Source: Juglans regia (Eukaryota; Streptophyta; Magnoliopsida; Fagales; Juglandaceae). Taken from it: a stretch of DNA of 64,000 nt. The DNA lies in NCBI RefSeq assembly GCF_001411555.2, contig NC_049909.1, forward strand, positions 17,036,623 through 17,100,622, read 5' to 3'. Shown here piece after piece: positions 24,950 through 35,599 of this stretch; positions within the stretch are counted from its first letter, which is position 1; the number at the start of each line of letters is the position of its first letter. Under the pieces are notes generated by a model, which searched no databases, had not been told where the DNA came from, and was given only the letters and a program-made list of their open reading frames with translations. Made by a program: the position numbers and the translations under genes.

Positions 24950-27900
24950 CCTAAACTAGAATATAGATTGGGCTGATGAAGTGTTTGGAGGTGAACTTCA
25001 GTCCAATTGTTTGGGCCAAAACTCTCTTGATTTTGATGTTTTTAACACAGTACTAAATTTAAAGGAGATGAAACATATTCCATGGTATAGGAGGAGAATG
25101 AAAGATAAATCCCAAGTGTTCTACGCAGAGAAGATCACACTCTCCAGTTCTAAAAGTTCCCAAAGTGTTCATTCTTGTAAAAATATAAAATAAATAATAA
25201 AATCTACCTCTTCCCATCCCTTTCTTGCACGTAAATTAAGCATTCTCCAATTCAATTATCAAGGCCAGCCATCTTGCTGGCATGCTGCTCAGTATGAGTG
25301 CACCAACAAGAACTACAATATTCAGAGAGGGAGAGATGTTTTATCTCATTGAGTACTTTGGCCAGGGCAGACTTTAACCCTACTTCAAGTTTCCAGTATG
25401 CTAGCTTCAGCTCGATCCGATCGAATTATCAGGAAAAGGTTCTCGCAATTTAAGGATGACCACTTGGGACTTGAAAAAATAACCCATCTTTGCCAATAAG
25501 ATTATAATGCAGTATGGTTTTTTGTCATGATCTTGACAATACATGCAAATTGCAAAATAGTATGGAATATTATTTCATCACTCATGGATGTCTTCGGAAA
25601 TAAGAATGCAGTTTTAAAATCACTTTTCTAATGAATTTTTTTATTACTTATATAAAAGCAGTTGCATTCATGGAATAATCCTGAAAACAATGCAATTAAT
25701 TAAAATCAATTTGCAAGCCTGATCTAATATTGTCATGGTTCTAATCCTCAACAGCATACAACAATCAACAAGTCTCAATGGGAACTAATAACTTTGGCAA
25801 GAATCTAGTAGATAGCGTAGCAATCCACTAAAATCTCTTATTCAAATTGAATTCTGATTGAGCCATCTCTATGGCAAGTTGACTTTGGCTTCCATGCTAA
25901 ACTTTGGAGATTGTGTCTGAGCAAATGACTATATGTTGTTTCAGGGAAAACTGTTACGTATACCTATCGACATCATGTTATGTCAATGGAGGATATAGCC
26001 ATGGTTGAGACTCTATGTTTTAGGTGTGTTCATACAGATTCTGATAATCGCTATTTTCATCAGAATAAACTAGTGCAAATCCATCTTAATGCAAATGTTT
26101 CTATAGGAAAGAGAGCATATCCCAGTGTATTTTACAGAATGTTTTGTTCTTTTTTTCTCCAATAAGTTTGAACCTTTGATCCAGGGTAGCCATGTGAAAT
26201 CACCACTTGTCTCAAAAGCTTAAGCTGATGGGAAGAAATAGATTTTATTCTTTTATATCTTAACGTTTCCCCTCACTTGTGGGCCAGACTTCCCTTCAAT
26301 GAGTAGGCCTAATAAGTAGAACATTTAATTAAATGGGATAGAGCGTTGAGTCGGGATTTAAATTTAGAACTTCTGTTTTGATATTATGTGAAATCATCAC
26401 ATATTCCAAAAGTTTAACCGAATAGGAAGATGTAGATTTTATTATTTTATATCTTAAAAAGCCGAACACAAAACCAACCTCCGAGCGATGGAATGCTGTT
26501 AAGATTTACTGACCCGTAGAAACTATAAGTCCTACTCTATTAACTTTCTGGGACCCTTTGTTTTTTCTGATTCCTTCCCAAGTTATAATGCTAGGAGCCT
26601 TCGCAGACTCAGATTAATGTAGAAATTTTCTTTTGTAAGTCGATCTAGGGGTTGTATATGGCTATAAAAGAGCTGACACTTCAAAAACTAGATAGTGGTG
26701 TGGGGGGTGGGGAATCATATGACTTGCGTCTGATACAACTATACTGAACATGAGCCTTTGCTTTGAACTGATTCCATCATTCCAAGCTGTTTAATCTAAC
26801 ACAATAGGAATCAAAGATGGTAAAGTTTGAAGTTTTGAAAGGATGAATTTAAGCTTAATTTGGTGGTTGCACTGAAATCAGGCCAAACTGAACCTAAGCT
26901 CTGGTATGATAAGCCCATTGTGTTTACACATTATAAAAAGAACTTGCGAAATTAGTAATAAAATATTCTGCTGACATGATTTATACATAAATACATGTAT
27001 TTATATATGTATGTATTACAGGACCTGGGTTGTTCGAAGGAAGTGTAAGAGAAAAAAGTGTAGATGGACTGAGGATCTTTACCAAAAATTTTTCTCCATT
27101 GCAACTAAATCCTGGAGTCAGGCTTGTTAAGGAAGAAATCTTTTCTCCTTTTCCCCTCAGTGTGGGCAGAGGAGGATGGCTTCAAAGCAAAACCACTGAT
27201 GTCAGGAATAATACTTCATCTTTGCACTCATTTGCAAAGAGATATCCTGAGCAGACCTTTAGCAATCAACTGTAAGAAAGTTTTAGCAATTAAGCAGTCA
27301 AGTTTCATTGTACTTAATTTGCAGAAATTACTAAGTTAGCTGGATTGTTGTGAGGTATTGTACAAACTCATTCTCTTAGAAGAAAAATTTCTTCTTAAAT
27401 TTTGACATACCTCCAAGTAAATGAAATGTGCTGTCATTGGGATATTATGATCATGGCTAACCATCCCTTTTTTCTATGGCATCAAACAAGCTTAAGGAAG
27501 CGCACTATACAAAATTTAGGTGAAAACAGTTTCAGGTGTAGTAGAAAAGATTAGCAACCAGGATAAATTTAAACACAGTTGAACTCGTTCTAAGTCATCA
27601 GTGATCAACTGACCATCATGTTTTGAACTGCAGGTTCAAAAATCATTTCAGATTCAGAGGATCAACATAAAAACCAGAAGGAAAAAGAAATTGCAGAGTA
27701 ACATGAATAACTGGTTTTTAAAATCACAGGGGACAATTCCTAGTTTCTCATACAACGAGAGAACTTGTCACACGCATTTTTCATGGAACCATTAAAAGGC
27801 AAAGACTTCTGAGTGATATGAATGACAGAAGAATTCTATCTTCAAGAAGAAAGGAAATAGTAAGCAACACATAAGTACCCAGATCAATGGTGTACAGCCA

Positions 27901-28020
27901 CCATCAACGCATGAATTAAGAAGAAAACAAATTGCACAACAACTAGTGTATGGATGTCATTAGTCATACCATGGCTAAGGGTATAAATTACAAATCATCC
28001 ATCATCAGGTCCAAATTGGT
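24559..28020. other. Intergenic, no gene recognised
   Basis: About 3.4 kb between the CACTA-like unit and the Copia element. It holds a (GA)n array (24895-24947). Short open frames at 24981-25193, 25980-26165 and 27030-27275 show no family motif. Base composition is less extreme than further left, so an unrecognised gene with short exons cannot be ruled out. Confidence 0.45.
24895..24947. repeat. (GA)n microsatellite
   Basis: About 26 uninterrupted GA units. Confidence 0.95.
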
Positions 28021-28025
28021 GAACA

Positions 28026-28321
28026 TATAAAGGAGGACTACTCAAATCAAGCACAAGATCAAAATCAAGCAAATCAAGCACAAGATCATGCACTTTGATT
28101 TTAGGAAATATTACTGCTGTAAATACTCTGTAACAGCTGTGCAAATCACGGCCAAAAATCTTGTAACAGTCTTAGCATATTTTCAGCAACTTTCCTAGAA
28201 TAGCTTTCTCTATTCTTGTATATATTTCCTTCTAAGAGTCTGTAATATGTGTGTAAGAATTTTTTACGATTGCAATAAGATTTCTGTCTCTTCACAGCAT
28301 ATAGTTTTCCAAACTTCATCA
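28026..28321 (+). repeat. 5' LTR of the Copia element
   Basis: 296 bp, begins TATAAAGGAGGACTACTC and ends AAACTTCATCA. It contains the short tandem words CAAATCAAGCACAAGATCA near its start. It differs from the 3' LTR by T versus C in GAATTTT(T/C)TACGATTG. Confidence 0.95.
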
Positions 28322-31300
28322 TGGTATCAGGAGAGTCTCCCTCCACCAAGAATTCGATCCCTACCACTGAAGCCAACCACAATCCAATTTTTACACCACA
28401 ATCTCCAACAGAAATTCCTCTTATTGCTCTCAATATTTCTTCCCAGATCAATGAAAAACTCACACCCTCAACTTTTCCCCAATGGCGTGCTCAGTTTGAA
28501 GCACTTCTCATTGGGTACAATTTACTTGAATATGTCACTGGTGAAAAACCCTGCCCTAATGCCACCGATCCCTCCATCTCCACTCCTAAAAAAATTCACT
28601 GGATAAGACAAGATAAACTTATACTCAGTGCAATTTTAGCTTCCACCATTACCACCATCACCCCCTTCATCTCCATTGCCAAAACTTCTCAACAAGCTTG
28701 GCAAAAATTACATACCCTGTATGCGAGTAAGTCTCGCACCCGTGCCATGCAATTGAAAGAGGAACTCACTTTGATCAAAAAGGGAAATCAATCAGTTCAA
28801 GATTACCTTCATACAGTCAAAGCTCTTGCTGATGAAATCTCCCTCATTGATCATCCTATTTCTGAGGATGATCTCACCCTTTACATACTCAATGGTTTAG
28901 GGCCTGACTTCCGCGAAATTGCCGCTCCAATCCGTGCACGGGAACGGCCTCTTCAGTTTGAAGAACTGCATGACCTCCTGGTAGGTCACGATGCTTATCT
29001 GCGGCGTCTCGAAGCATCCTCCCAGCAACTTGTTGCCTCGGCGAATTACTCAAATCGGCGCCATGGGTTCTCCTCTGCAGGTACGAACTCTAAGGGCAAC
29101 TCGAAGTCACCTGGGTCTAACCGACCCAACTCCTCTTCATCACAAAATCAAGCCTCGGCCCAATATCGCACAAATAATGGCCCACGTGACAACAAGAAAA
29201 ACAAACCCAATGGGCAGCGCAGGTACACACCCAAGTACCAAATCTGTGATCAATTTGGGCATATTGCAAAACACTGTCCCCGTTTGCAATTTTCTAAAGC
29301 AACAGCAAACTGTACATCTGCCTCACCAGTTCCGGACAACAAATGGCTCATTGATTCAGCTGCATCTCATAATATCACTGGTGATTTGGCTAATTTATCA
29401 ATTCACACTGAATATGATGGCACTGACGAGGTTGTAATTGGTGATGGTTCAGGTTTGCATGTCTCTCACATTGGTTCCTTGGTTCTTCACTCACCTACAC
29501 GCACCTTTCATTTAAATGATACTCTTTGCGTTCCTCATATCCGCAAAAATCTTATTTCTGTTCATCATTTCACCACTCAAAATCATGTCTTTGTTGAATT
29601 TCATCCCTATTTTTTTCTTGTCAAGGATCAGACCACGGGGGCGGTTCTACTCAAAGGTGCCTGTGAAAATGGTGTCTACACCCTACCGGAATCAATGGTA
29701 AAATCTTCTCCAAAAATTGTTGCAAATGTGCATGAACGGACGTCTATTGATGGGTGGCACAAGCGGCTTGGACATCCTTCCAATAAAATTGTTCATCACC
29801 TTGTCAACTCTTTTTCTCTTCCAATAATAAATGAAAAAGTTTCTCAACTTTGTACCTCTTGTTCTGTTAATAAAGCACACAAGCAACCATTCCGTTCCAC
29901 TAGTCTTCAAAGTCATGCTCCGCTTGACTTAATTTATACGGATGTTTGGGGTCCTTCAAATTCGGTTGGTATTGATGGGTCACGCTATTATTTGATTTTT
30001 GTAGACCATTTCACAAAATATATTTGGTTCTACCCTATGGAAACTAAATATGGGGTCAGCACAATCTTTCCTCAATTTAGACACCTTGTTGAAAACCGTT
30101 TTCAAGAAAAAATCAAAACCATTTACTCTGATAATGGTGGTGAATTTATGGCTTTTAAAAAATATTTTTCTATTCATGGTATAAGCCATTACACCACCGC
30201 TCCTCATACCCCACAACAAAATAGTGTTTCTAAGCGTCGACATCGTCATCTAGTTGAAACAGGCCTCACTCTTTTACATGATGCTTCTCTATCCTTAAAA
30301 TACTGGCCCCATGCGTTCTCCACCGCTGCTTATCTGATAAATAGACAACCAACACCTCTCCTAAACAACAAATCACCCTTTGAAGCACTGTTTCAACAGT
30401 CACCGAATTACTTGAAATTAAAAAAGTTTGGTTGTCTATGTTTTCCTCTCACCAGGCCGTATAACTCCAACAAACTTCAACCCAAATCAATAGCCTGCCT
30501 GTTTGTGGGCTACGCCTCGGCCCAGAATGCATACAAATGCATTGATCCAAAGACAAACCGGATGTACATCTCACGCCATGTCCTATTCGATGAACTGCAA
30601 TCCGGTCTTCCTCAAGCTCCCGAAAACCCCTCGTCCAGCGCTGTGCCTCGCATCAATGTGTCTGCTCCCACGCAACCTCCACCCGTGATTTCGGCAGGGC
30701 CAAGCACCATTTCGGCATCTCCAGGTAATTCCCCTTCTCCTTCTTCTTTTTCTTTCCGTAATCGGGATACTGTTCATGAGTGCCCTAATTTTTCTTCATT
30801 ACATGACAATGGTATTTCTTCCTCTGATTCACACACAAATCTTATCACACACGATTCTCCTATACACAGTAACCCTTCATCCATGTCCTCTGATCTTCCT
30901 CTTCAGACCCTTACCCGAACTCACTCCATGACCACTCGGTCAATGAACAACATTCACAAACCAAAACAATTAAATTCCGTTACCAAACATTCCCTTCCCA
31001 ACACCATTGAACCAAGCTCTGTGGGACAAGCACTCCGTGAATCTCATTGGAGAACAGCCATGTCTGAGGAACTGACTGCGCTCATGCGCCATGGCACCTG
31101 GGAACTCGTTTCCCCACCCAAAAACTACATACCCATCGGGTGTAAATGGATATTTCGTGTCAAACGCAAGGCTGATGGAACGGTTGATCGCTTTAAAGTG
31201 AGACTTGTGGCTAAAGGTTTCAATCAACGTCCTGGTTTAGACTACAAGGAAACCTTTAGTCCCGTTATTAAACCCGCTACCATTAGAACAATTTTAACGG

Positions 31301-32625
31301 TTGCTGTGATGCAGGGATGGTCCTTGAGACAACTTGACGTAAACAACGCTTTTTTGCATGGCCAGTTAACTGAAACAGTGTATATGCATCAGCCTCCAGG
31401 CTTCAAAGATGCATCAAAACCGAACCATGTTTGTCGGTTGAATAAGGTCATTTATGGCCTTAAACAGGCTCCTAGAGCCTGGTACTCTGCATTAAAACTG
31501 GCCATCTTGGATCTTGGTTTTACAAATTCCAAAGCGGATTCCTCTCTATTCATTTATCAACATGGATCTGTTTTGTGCTATTTATTGGTGTATGTGGATG
31601 ATCTTGTCATCACAGGCAGCAACAATCATTTTGTAACCCATGTCATTCACAAACTTGGCATTCGGTTCTCATTGAAAGATATGGGTCAGCTCCATTTTTT
31701 CTTGGGCATGGAAGTTATTCCAACAACCTCAGGGTTGTTTCTCTCTCAACACAAATATATTCTGGACCTTCTCTCCAAAACGAATATGACGGGTGCCAAA
31801 GAAGTTAACACTCCTCTGTCCACAAGCACCGCACTGAAGCTAGTTGATGGCACAACCTCCTTTGACAGTACTGAGTTCAAAAGTGTGATTGGTGGACTTC
31901 AATATTTGTCACTCACTCGTCCCGACATCTGTTTTTCAGTAAATAAACTCTCACAGTTTATGCACAAACCCACAGTCACACATTGGGCAGCTGCAAAGCG
32001 ACTTCTTCGTTACTTGAAACAAACACTTTTTCACGGCATCCATATAAAAAAAAATTCAGCTTTTGATCTCACAACATATTCGGATGCTGATTGGGCGGGT
32101 AACTTTGATGATCGTACTTCAACTTCAGCATACATCAGCTTTCTTGGATCTAATCCTATATCATGGAGTTCAAAAAAACAAAGAGCTGTTGCTCGCTCGT
32201 CGACGGAAGCTGAATATAGATCCCTTGCAAACGCTGCTTCAGAAACTGTTTGGCTGCTCTCCTTATTCAAAGAACTCGGTCTACCCATGAAAGCTTCACC
32301 CAAACTGCTGTGTGATAACTTAGGTGCCACTCACCTAAGTTTTAATCCTGTGCAACACTCTCGGATGAAGCATATTCAAATTGATTTACATTTTGTGCGT
32401 GATATGGTTCAACATGGCATTCTCAATGTTCACCATGTAAATACTCAAGACCAACTTGCAGATTTATTAACAAAACCATTATCAAAACAGCGCACAGATC
32501 TTCTCAAGACCAAGATTGGCTTAGCCGATGGCAGCTCCATCTTGCGGGGGCGTATAAAGGAGGACTACTCAAATCAAGCACAAGATCAAAATCAAGCAAA
32601 TCAAGCACAAGATCATGCACTTTGA
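28321..32625 (+). CDS. Copia gag-pol polyprotein
   Basis: Single 1434-residue ORF without stops. The start ATG overlaps the LTR/primer-site junction; the next Met is about residue 142, inside gag, so this start is needed. Domains: gag (about 40-235); zinc knuckle (about 306-319) with first Cys replaced by Tyr (YQICDQFGHIAKHC); aspartic protease with DSAAS at about 346 instead of DSGAS; GAG-pre-integrase HHCC (WHKRLGHPS ... CTSC); integrase core with D541 and D604 but Lys at 638 (NSVSKRR) where family members have Glu (NGVAER); reverse transcriptase with YVDD at 1091-1094; RNase H with D1255 and STEAEY. The last 24 residues are encoded by the 3' LTR. Reverse transcription looks possible; integration by its own integrase does not. 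Confidence 0.95.
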   Translation: MVSGESPSTKNSIPTTEANHNPIFTPQSPTEIPLIALNISSQINEKLTPSTFPQWRAQFEALLIGYNLLEYVTGEKPCPNATDPSISTPKKIHWIRQDKLILSAILASTITTITPFISIAKTSQQAWQKLHTLYASKSRTRAMQLKEELTLIKKGNQSVQDYLHTVKALADEISLIDHPISEDDLTLYILNGLGPDFREIAAPIRARERPLQFEELHDLLVGHDAYLRRLEASSQQLVASANYSNRRHGFSSAGTNSKGNSKSPGSNRPNSSSSQNQASAQYRTNNGPRDNKKNKPNGQRRYTPKYQICDQFGHIAKHCPRLQFSKATANCTSASPVPDNKWLIDSAASHNITGDLANLSIHTEYDGTDEVVIGDGSGLHVSHIGSLVLHSPTRTFHLNDTLCVPHIRKNLISVHHFTTQNHVFVEFHPYFFLVKDQTTGAVLLKGACENGVYTLPESMVKSSPKIVANVHERTSIDGWHKRLGHPSNKIVHHLVNSFSLPIINEKVSQLCTSCSVNKAHKQPFRSTSLQSHAPLDLIYTDVWGPSNSVGIDGSRYYLIFVDHFTKYIWFYPMETKYGVSTIFPQFRHLVENRFQEKIKTIYSDNGGEFMAFKKYFSIHGISHYTTAPHTPQQNSVSKRRHRHLVETGLTLLHDASLSLKYWPHAFSTAAYLINRQPTPLLNNKSPFEALFQQSPNYLKLKKFGCLCFPLTRPYNSNKLQPKSIACLFVGYASAQNAYKCIDPKTNRMYISRHVLFDELQSGLPQAPENPSSSAVPRINVSAPTQPPPVISAGPSTISASPGNSPSPSSFSFRNRDTVHECPNFSSLHDNGISSSDSHTNLITHDSPIHSNPSSMSSDLPLQTLTRTHSMTTRSMNNIHKPKQLNSVTKHSLPNTIEPSSVGQALRESHWRTAMSEELTALMRHGTWELVSPPKNYIPIGCKWIFRVKRKADGTVDRFKVRLVAKGFNQRPGLDYKETFSPVIKPATIRTILTVAVMQGWSLRQLDVNNAFLHGQLTETVYMHQPPGFKDASKPNHVCRLNKVIYGLKQAPRAWYSALKLAILDLGFTNSKADSSLFIYQHGSVLCYLLVYVDDLVITGSNNHFVTHVIHKLGIRFSLKDMGQLHFFLGMEVIPTTSGLFLSQHKYILDLLSKTNMTGAKEVNTPLSTSTALKLVDGTTSFDSTEFKSVIGGLQYLSLTRPDICFSVNKLSQFMHKPTVTHWAAAKRLLRYLKQTLFHGIHIKKNSAFDLTTYSDADWAGNFDDRTSTSAYISFLGSNPISWSSKKQRAVARSSTEAEYRSLANAASETVWLLSLFKELGLPMKASPKLLCDNLGATHLSFNPVQHSRMKHIQIDLHFVRDMVQHGILNVHHVNTQDQLADLLTKPLSKQRTDLLKTKIGLADGSSILRGRIKEDYSNQAQDQNQANQAQDHAL
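28322..28333 (+). other. Primer binding site (initiator tRNA-Met type)
   Basis: TGGTATCAGGAG directly follows the LTR and matches the usual plant Copia primer site TGGTATCAGAGC complementary to the tRNA-iMet 3' end in its first nine bases. Confidence 0.9.
32544..32552 (+). other. Polypurine tract of the Copia element
   Basis: GCGGGGGCG directly precedes the 3' LTR, the expected place for plus-strand priming. It lies within the gag-pol reading frame and is interrupted by C, so it is a weak tract. Confidence 0.65.
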
Positions 32626-32848
32626 TTTTAGGAAATATTACTGCTGTAAATACTCTGTAACAGCTGTGCAAATCACGGCCAAAAATCTTGTAACAGTCTT
32701 AGCATATTTTCAGCAACTTTCCTAGAATAGCTTTCTCTATTCTTGTATATATTTCCTTCTAAGAGTCTGTAATATGTGTGTAAGAATTTTCTACGATTGC
32801 AATAAGATTTCTGTCTCTTCACAGCATATAGTTTTCCAAACTTCATCA
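32553..32848 (+). repeat. 3' LTR of the Copia element
   Basis: 296 bp, same ends as the 5' LTR and followed by GAACA. Its first 73 bases also encode the C-terminus of the polyprotein. Confidence 0.95.
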
Positions 32849-32853
32849 GAACA

Positions 32854-33327
32854 TCTATAACGACTTGAAAGAAAGGCAAACAGTCCACCATGACTCTAAA
32901 CTATCCATAGCCGAGTTTAATCATGATGCAAGTTCATAATCATTTTTTCTTATAAAGTTGTGCCAATTTCTCTATATGTTAGGAGGTTTGAGCCAGTGCC
33001 TTCTGTTCATATTTGATCAATCTATTACCATCCTAAGCCAATGGGAACATCTCAATCAGAATTCAGCTAGCGCTGACCTCTGTTTCATGCTAGAAGTTAC
33101 ATCAGGATGTGTTGATCATTACATTCAGAGAACCCCCTCAGAGCAAGGGGAACTCTGAACTAGTTGTTACAAGTCACTATATATGGTCTATGAGAAAACA
33201 TGACTATCAATCAAATAAGCATGAGTATCCAATACCTGTGTGCTTGGGCTATGCCCAATTAATTTTCTTGATAAATTTATTCTTTACTGTCAAAAAAAAA
33301 GAAAAAACAGACTGGTAAAAACTCTGG
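32854..33327. other. Intergenic, nothing recognised
   Basis: Continuation of the pre-insertion site of the Copia element; no motif recognised in the short open frames. Confidence 0.5.
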
Positions 33328-33492
33328 TTTAGATTAAAAATTTACATCAACTCAATTTACTTCCTCTTATCTTTATAATTTTTTTAAAGTTTTACATAAA
33401 ATATAATAAAGAATTTAATCTTTTTAAATTTTAAAATAATAATAATATTAAAAAATAATATTTTATTTAACTGATCGAAAATTATTTTAACT
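33328..33492 (-). repeat. MITE family A copy 5
   Basis: Minus-strand copy: ACATCAACTCAATTTACTTC on the left, the core AATTTAATCTTTTTAAATTTT and an ATTTAACTGATCG right edge. Ends degraded. Confidence 0.55.
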
Positions 33493-34310
33493 CAGATAGA
33501 CAGGCAGATCTTCTCAACGGCACCATGAGCCATAAAGAATCCTAAAAGTTTTGCCCAAATAAGTTAAGAAAAATGATAGGTGCACGGGAAGGAGCACAAA
33601 GGCAAAGGGGGACCTCTGCTTTTTGTCACTGTTCATGGCTATGATCCAATCATGATCCGAGAGTACTGCATGTTATCCATCCATGCCGGTTCTATCATTA
33701 GTCAGTACTACGCAATTAGTCAGTATCTACCATGAGATTCTCAATCTGGCTTAAAGTGCTGAAACATTGGGTTTCATAGTCAACAGTCAGCTATCATTGT
33801 AATTATCTTTATTTTGTTTGATTCTTTCGGTGATTGTAAGTGTTATAGGTTGTAGTAGGTTTCCTTGATTGTAAGTGTTAGGTGTTCAGTGTGGACAAGT
33901 AGCGTGATCGTAAGAAATCCATCTGTAAAACAGAGTCATTGAAATACATGCTGAAGTTTTACACAGCCAGTCAAATAAGCTATCGAACACAATTAATAAT
34001 AATTAACTTTCTGACAGTGACACTTCTAAGTATCTGGACATGGGTTCCTTGGGAGGAGTGTGTAAGATTCTCGTCACTAAGTAATCAGCAGTTCAGCACC
34101 AACAACTTATAAAACAATTTTAAAAGCCTAAAAAGTAAATGAAGTTTACTTGACCTCGAGTTTATTATTCAAGCAACTAAAACCTCTTCTACCCAAAAAG
34201 ATAATCTTCTTAGGCCATTAGAGTAACCTGAATAAGCAATATTTCTTCTTCAAGATTTGATGCAAAATGCAAAACCCAGAATTAAACTAGTAGTCGGAAG
34301 TATTTTTTTG

Positions 34311-34438
34311 CATTACAAGAAAACTACTCATTTACGATCAGTTAATTCTAACAAAATGACTATTTGTAATTAAAATTGGTTAGAAAAAATCTTTTGATCG
34401 CAATAAATGAGTCACAAAAGTTCGTTTTTCTTATAGTG
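34311..34438. mobile_element. 128-bp CACTA-type MITE
   Basis: Left end CATTACAAGAAAACTAC and right end CGTTTTTCTTATAGTG are inverted copies of a CACTACAAGAAAA terminus. A 3-bp duplication TTG lies on both sides (34308-34310, 34439-34441), the size made by CACTA transposases. The interior has GATCAGTTAATT, GATCGCAATAAATGAGTC-like subterminal words. Non-coding. Confidence 0.75.
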
Positions 34439-34485
34439 TTGGTTTTAATCATTAGTGCGATTCCATTCCATTATCTTTCTCTTGA

Positions 34486-34690
34486 GTTAATTTAGATCTT
34501 AAACTCATCTAAATTCATTTTATCTAATTATTACAATGTTTTCAAATTTCAATACAAATATAATAAATAATTTAATTTTTTTAAATTTTAAAATAATATT
34601 AATATTAAAAAATAATATTCTAATAATATTTTATTTAATTTTTAACTTTCATCTCAATTCAACTCAGTTTAACATTCAAATGCAGTGTTA
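34486..34690 (-). repeat. MITE family A copy 6
   Basis: Left edge AAACTCATCTAAATTCATTT, core AATAAATAATTTAATTTTTT, right edge CATCTCAATTCAACTCAGTT. Minus orientation relative to the 15991 copy. Confidence 0.65.
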
Positions 34691-35587
34691 AAATGATCAA
34701 AAAGTCGGTTCAAGAAAACAGAGGGTCTTTCTACGAAGTTACAGTACCCATGAAATACATAAACAATAATAAAACAAAAAATGAAAACAAAACCCAACAA
34801 AGTGGAAGAGATTGGTATCATGTTCATTAATAAGTATCAGCAATGGACTCAATAGATAATTCATTTTTATAAATTTAGTTAGACACTTTTCAACAACACC
34901 AAATAACAAACTCTCTAAGTCTATCACTACTATATTAAAATATTGATTTTGACATTTTCATTTATTTTAATTCTAATTCTAATTATTATTTGAATATTTA
35001 TTCTTTATTAAAAAATTAAAAATTAATTTTCTAACGTCCATATTATTCCTCAAGAATATAATTTTCTAACGGTTTTTTTTTTTTACAACGGCTATATTCT
35101 TTCAACTATTATATTATTCCAACGGTCATATTTTTCTAACAGTCATATTTTTTGCGTAGAGGAACAATAGGCAGCAGAAGAGAATTGTTTATGGTGAAAA
35201 TAATATTTTGGGCTGGCCAAATTTGGCCAATGAATAAATCTTGGGCTAAATTACTGTTCATTTATTGAGTCCATTATAATATATTTTTGTACAACCTAGC
35301 CAAAATTTGACTAAATTGAGTCTCCTACTAGTACTCTTAGTTGGCTTCCATCTTCCATTGTCCAGCAAAAGACAAGGTGGGGTTTGGTTCTCTTTAAAAG
35401 CAAGATTTTAAGGCATTGGCATTGGATTAGCAATATATTTTTAAATGGCTGCACTTAAAAGTCTGGAAATGAAAAGAAGCACTAGCATCTATTTTATTGC
35501 AACCAAGAAGCACTAATTTCAGGAACACTAATTTGAGCATCTATTATAGCCTAAATGTCCAAACAACAATAGCTACACATATTTAAC
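34691..35587. other. Intergenic, nothing recognised
   Basis: AT-rich. Between 35033 and 35155 the words TTTTCTAACGG/CAACGGT recur, but no defined element can be bounded. Confidence 0.5.
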
Positions 35588-35599
35588 AACACATATAAC

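Larger units (their letters stand above)
28026..32848 (+). mobile_element. Young full-length Copia LTR retrotransposon
   Basis: Two 296-bp direct repeats (28026-28321 and 32553-32848) differ at one position that I can find. The element is flanked by the 5-bp duplication GAACA (28021-28025 and 32849-32853). A tRNA-Met type primer site follows the left LTR, a G-rich polypurine tract precedes the right LTR, and one uninterrupted gag-pol ORF lies between. The domain order protease, integrase, reverse transcriptase, RNase H makes it Copia; the WHKRLGHPS and ARSSTEAEYRSLA motifs suggest the Ale/Retrofit lineage (inference). The LTR ends are TA...CA rather than TG...CA. Confidence 0.97.

Noticed and set aside
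25980..27275. Short open frames that might be exons of one gene
   Set aside because: No conserved motif and no consistent splice pattern could be read by eye.
28146..28463. Minus-strand open frame over the Copia LTR (and its twin at 32673-32891)
   Set aside because: Antisense shadow of the LTR and gag; no independent support.
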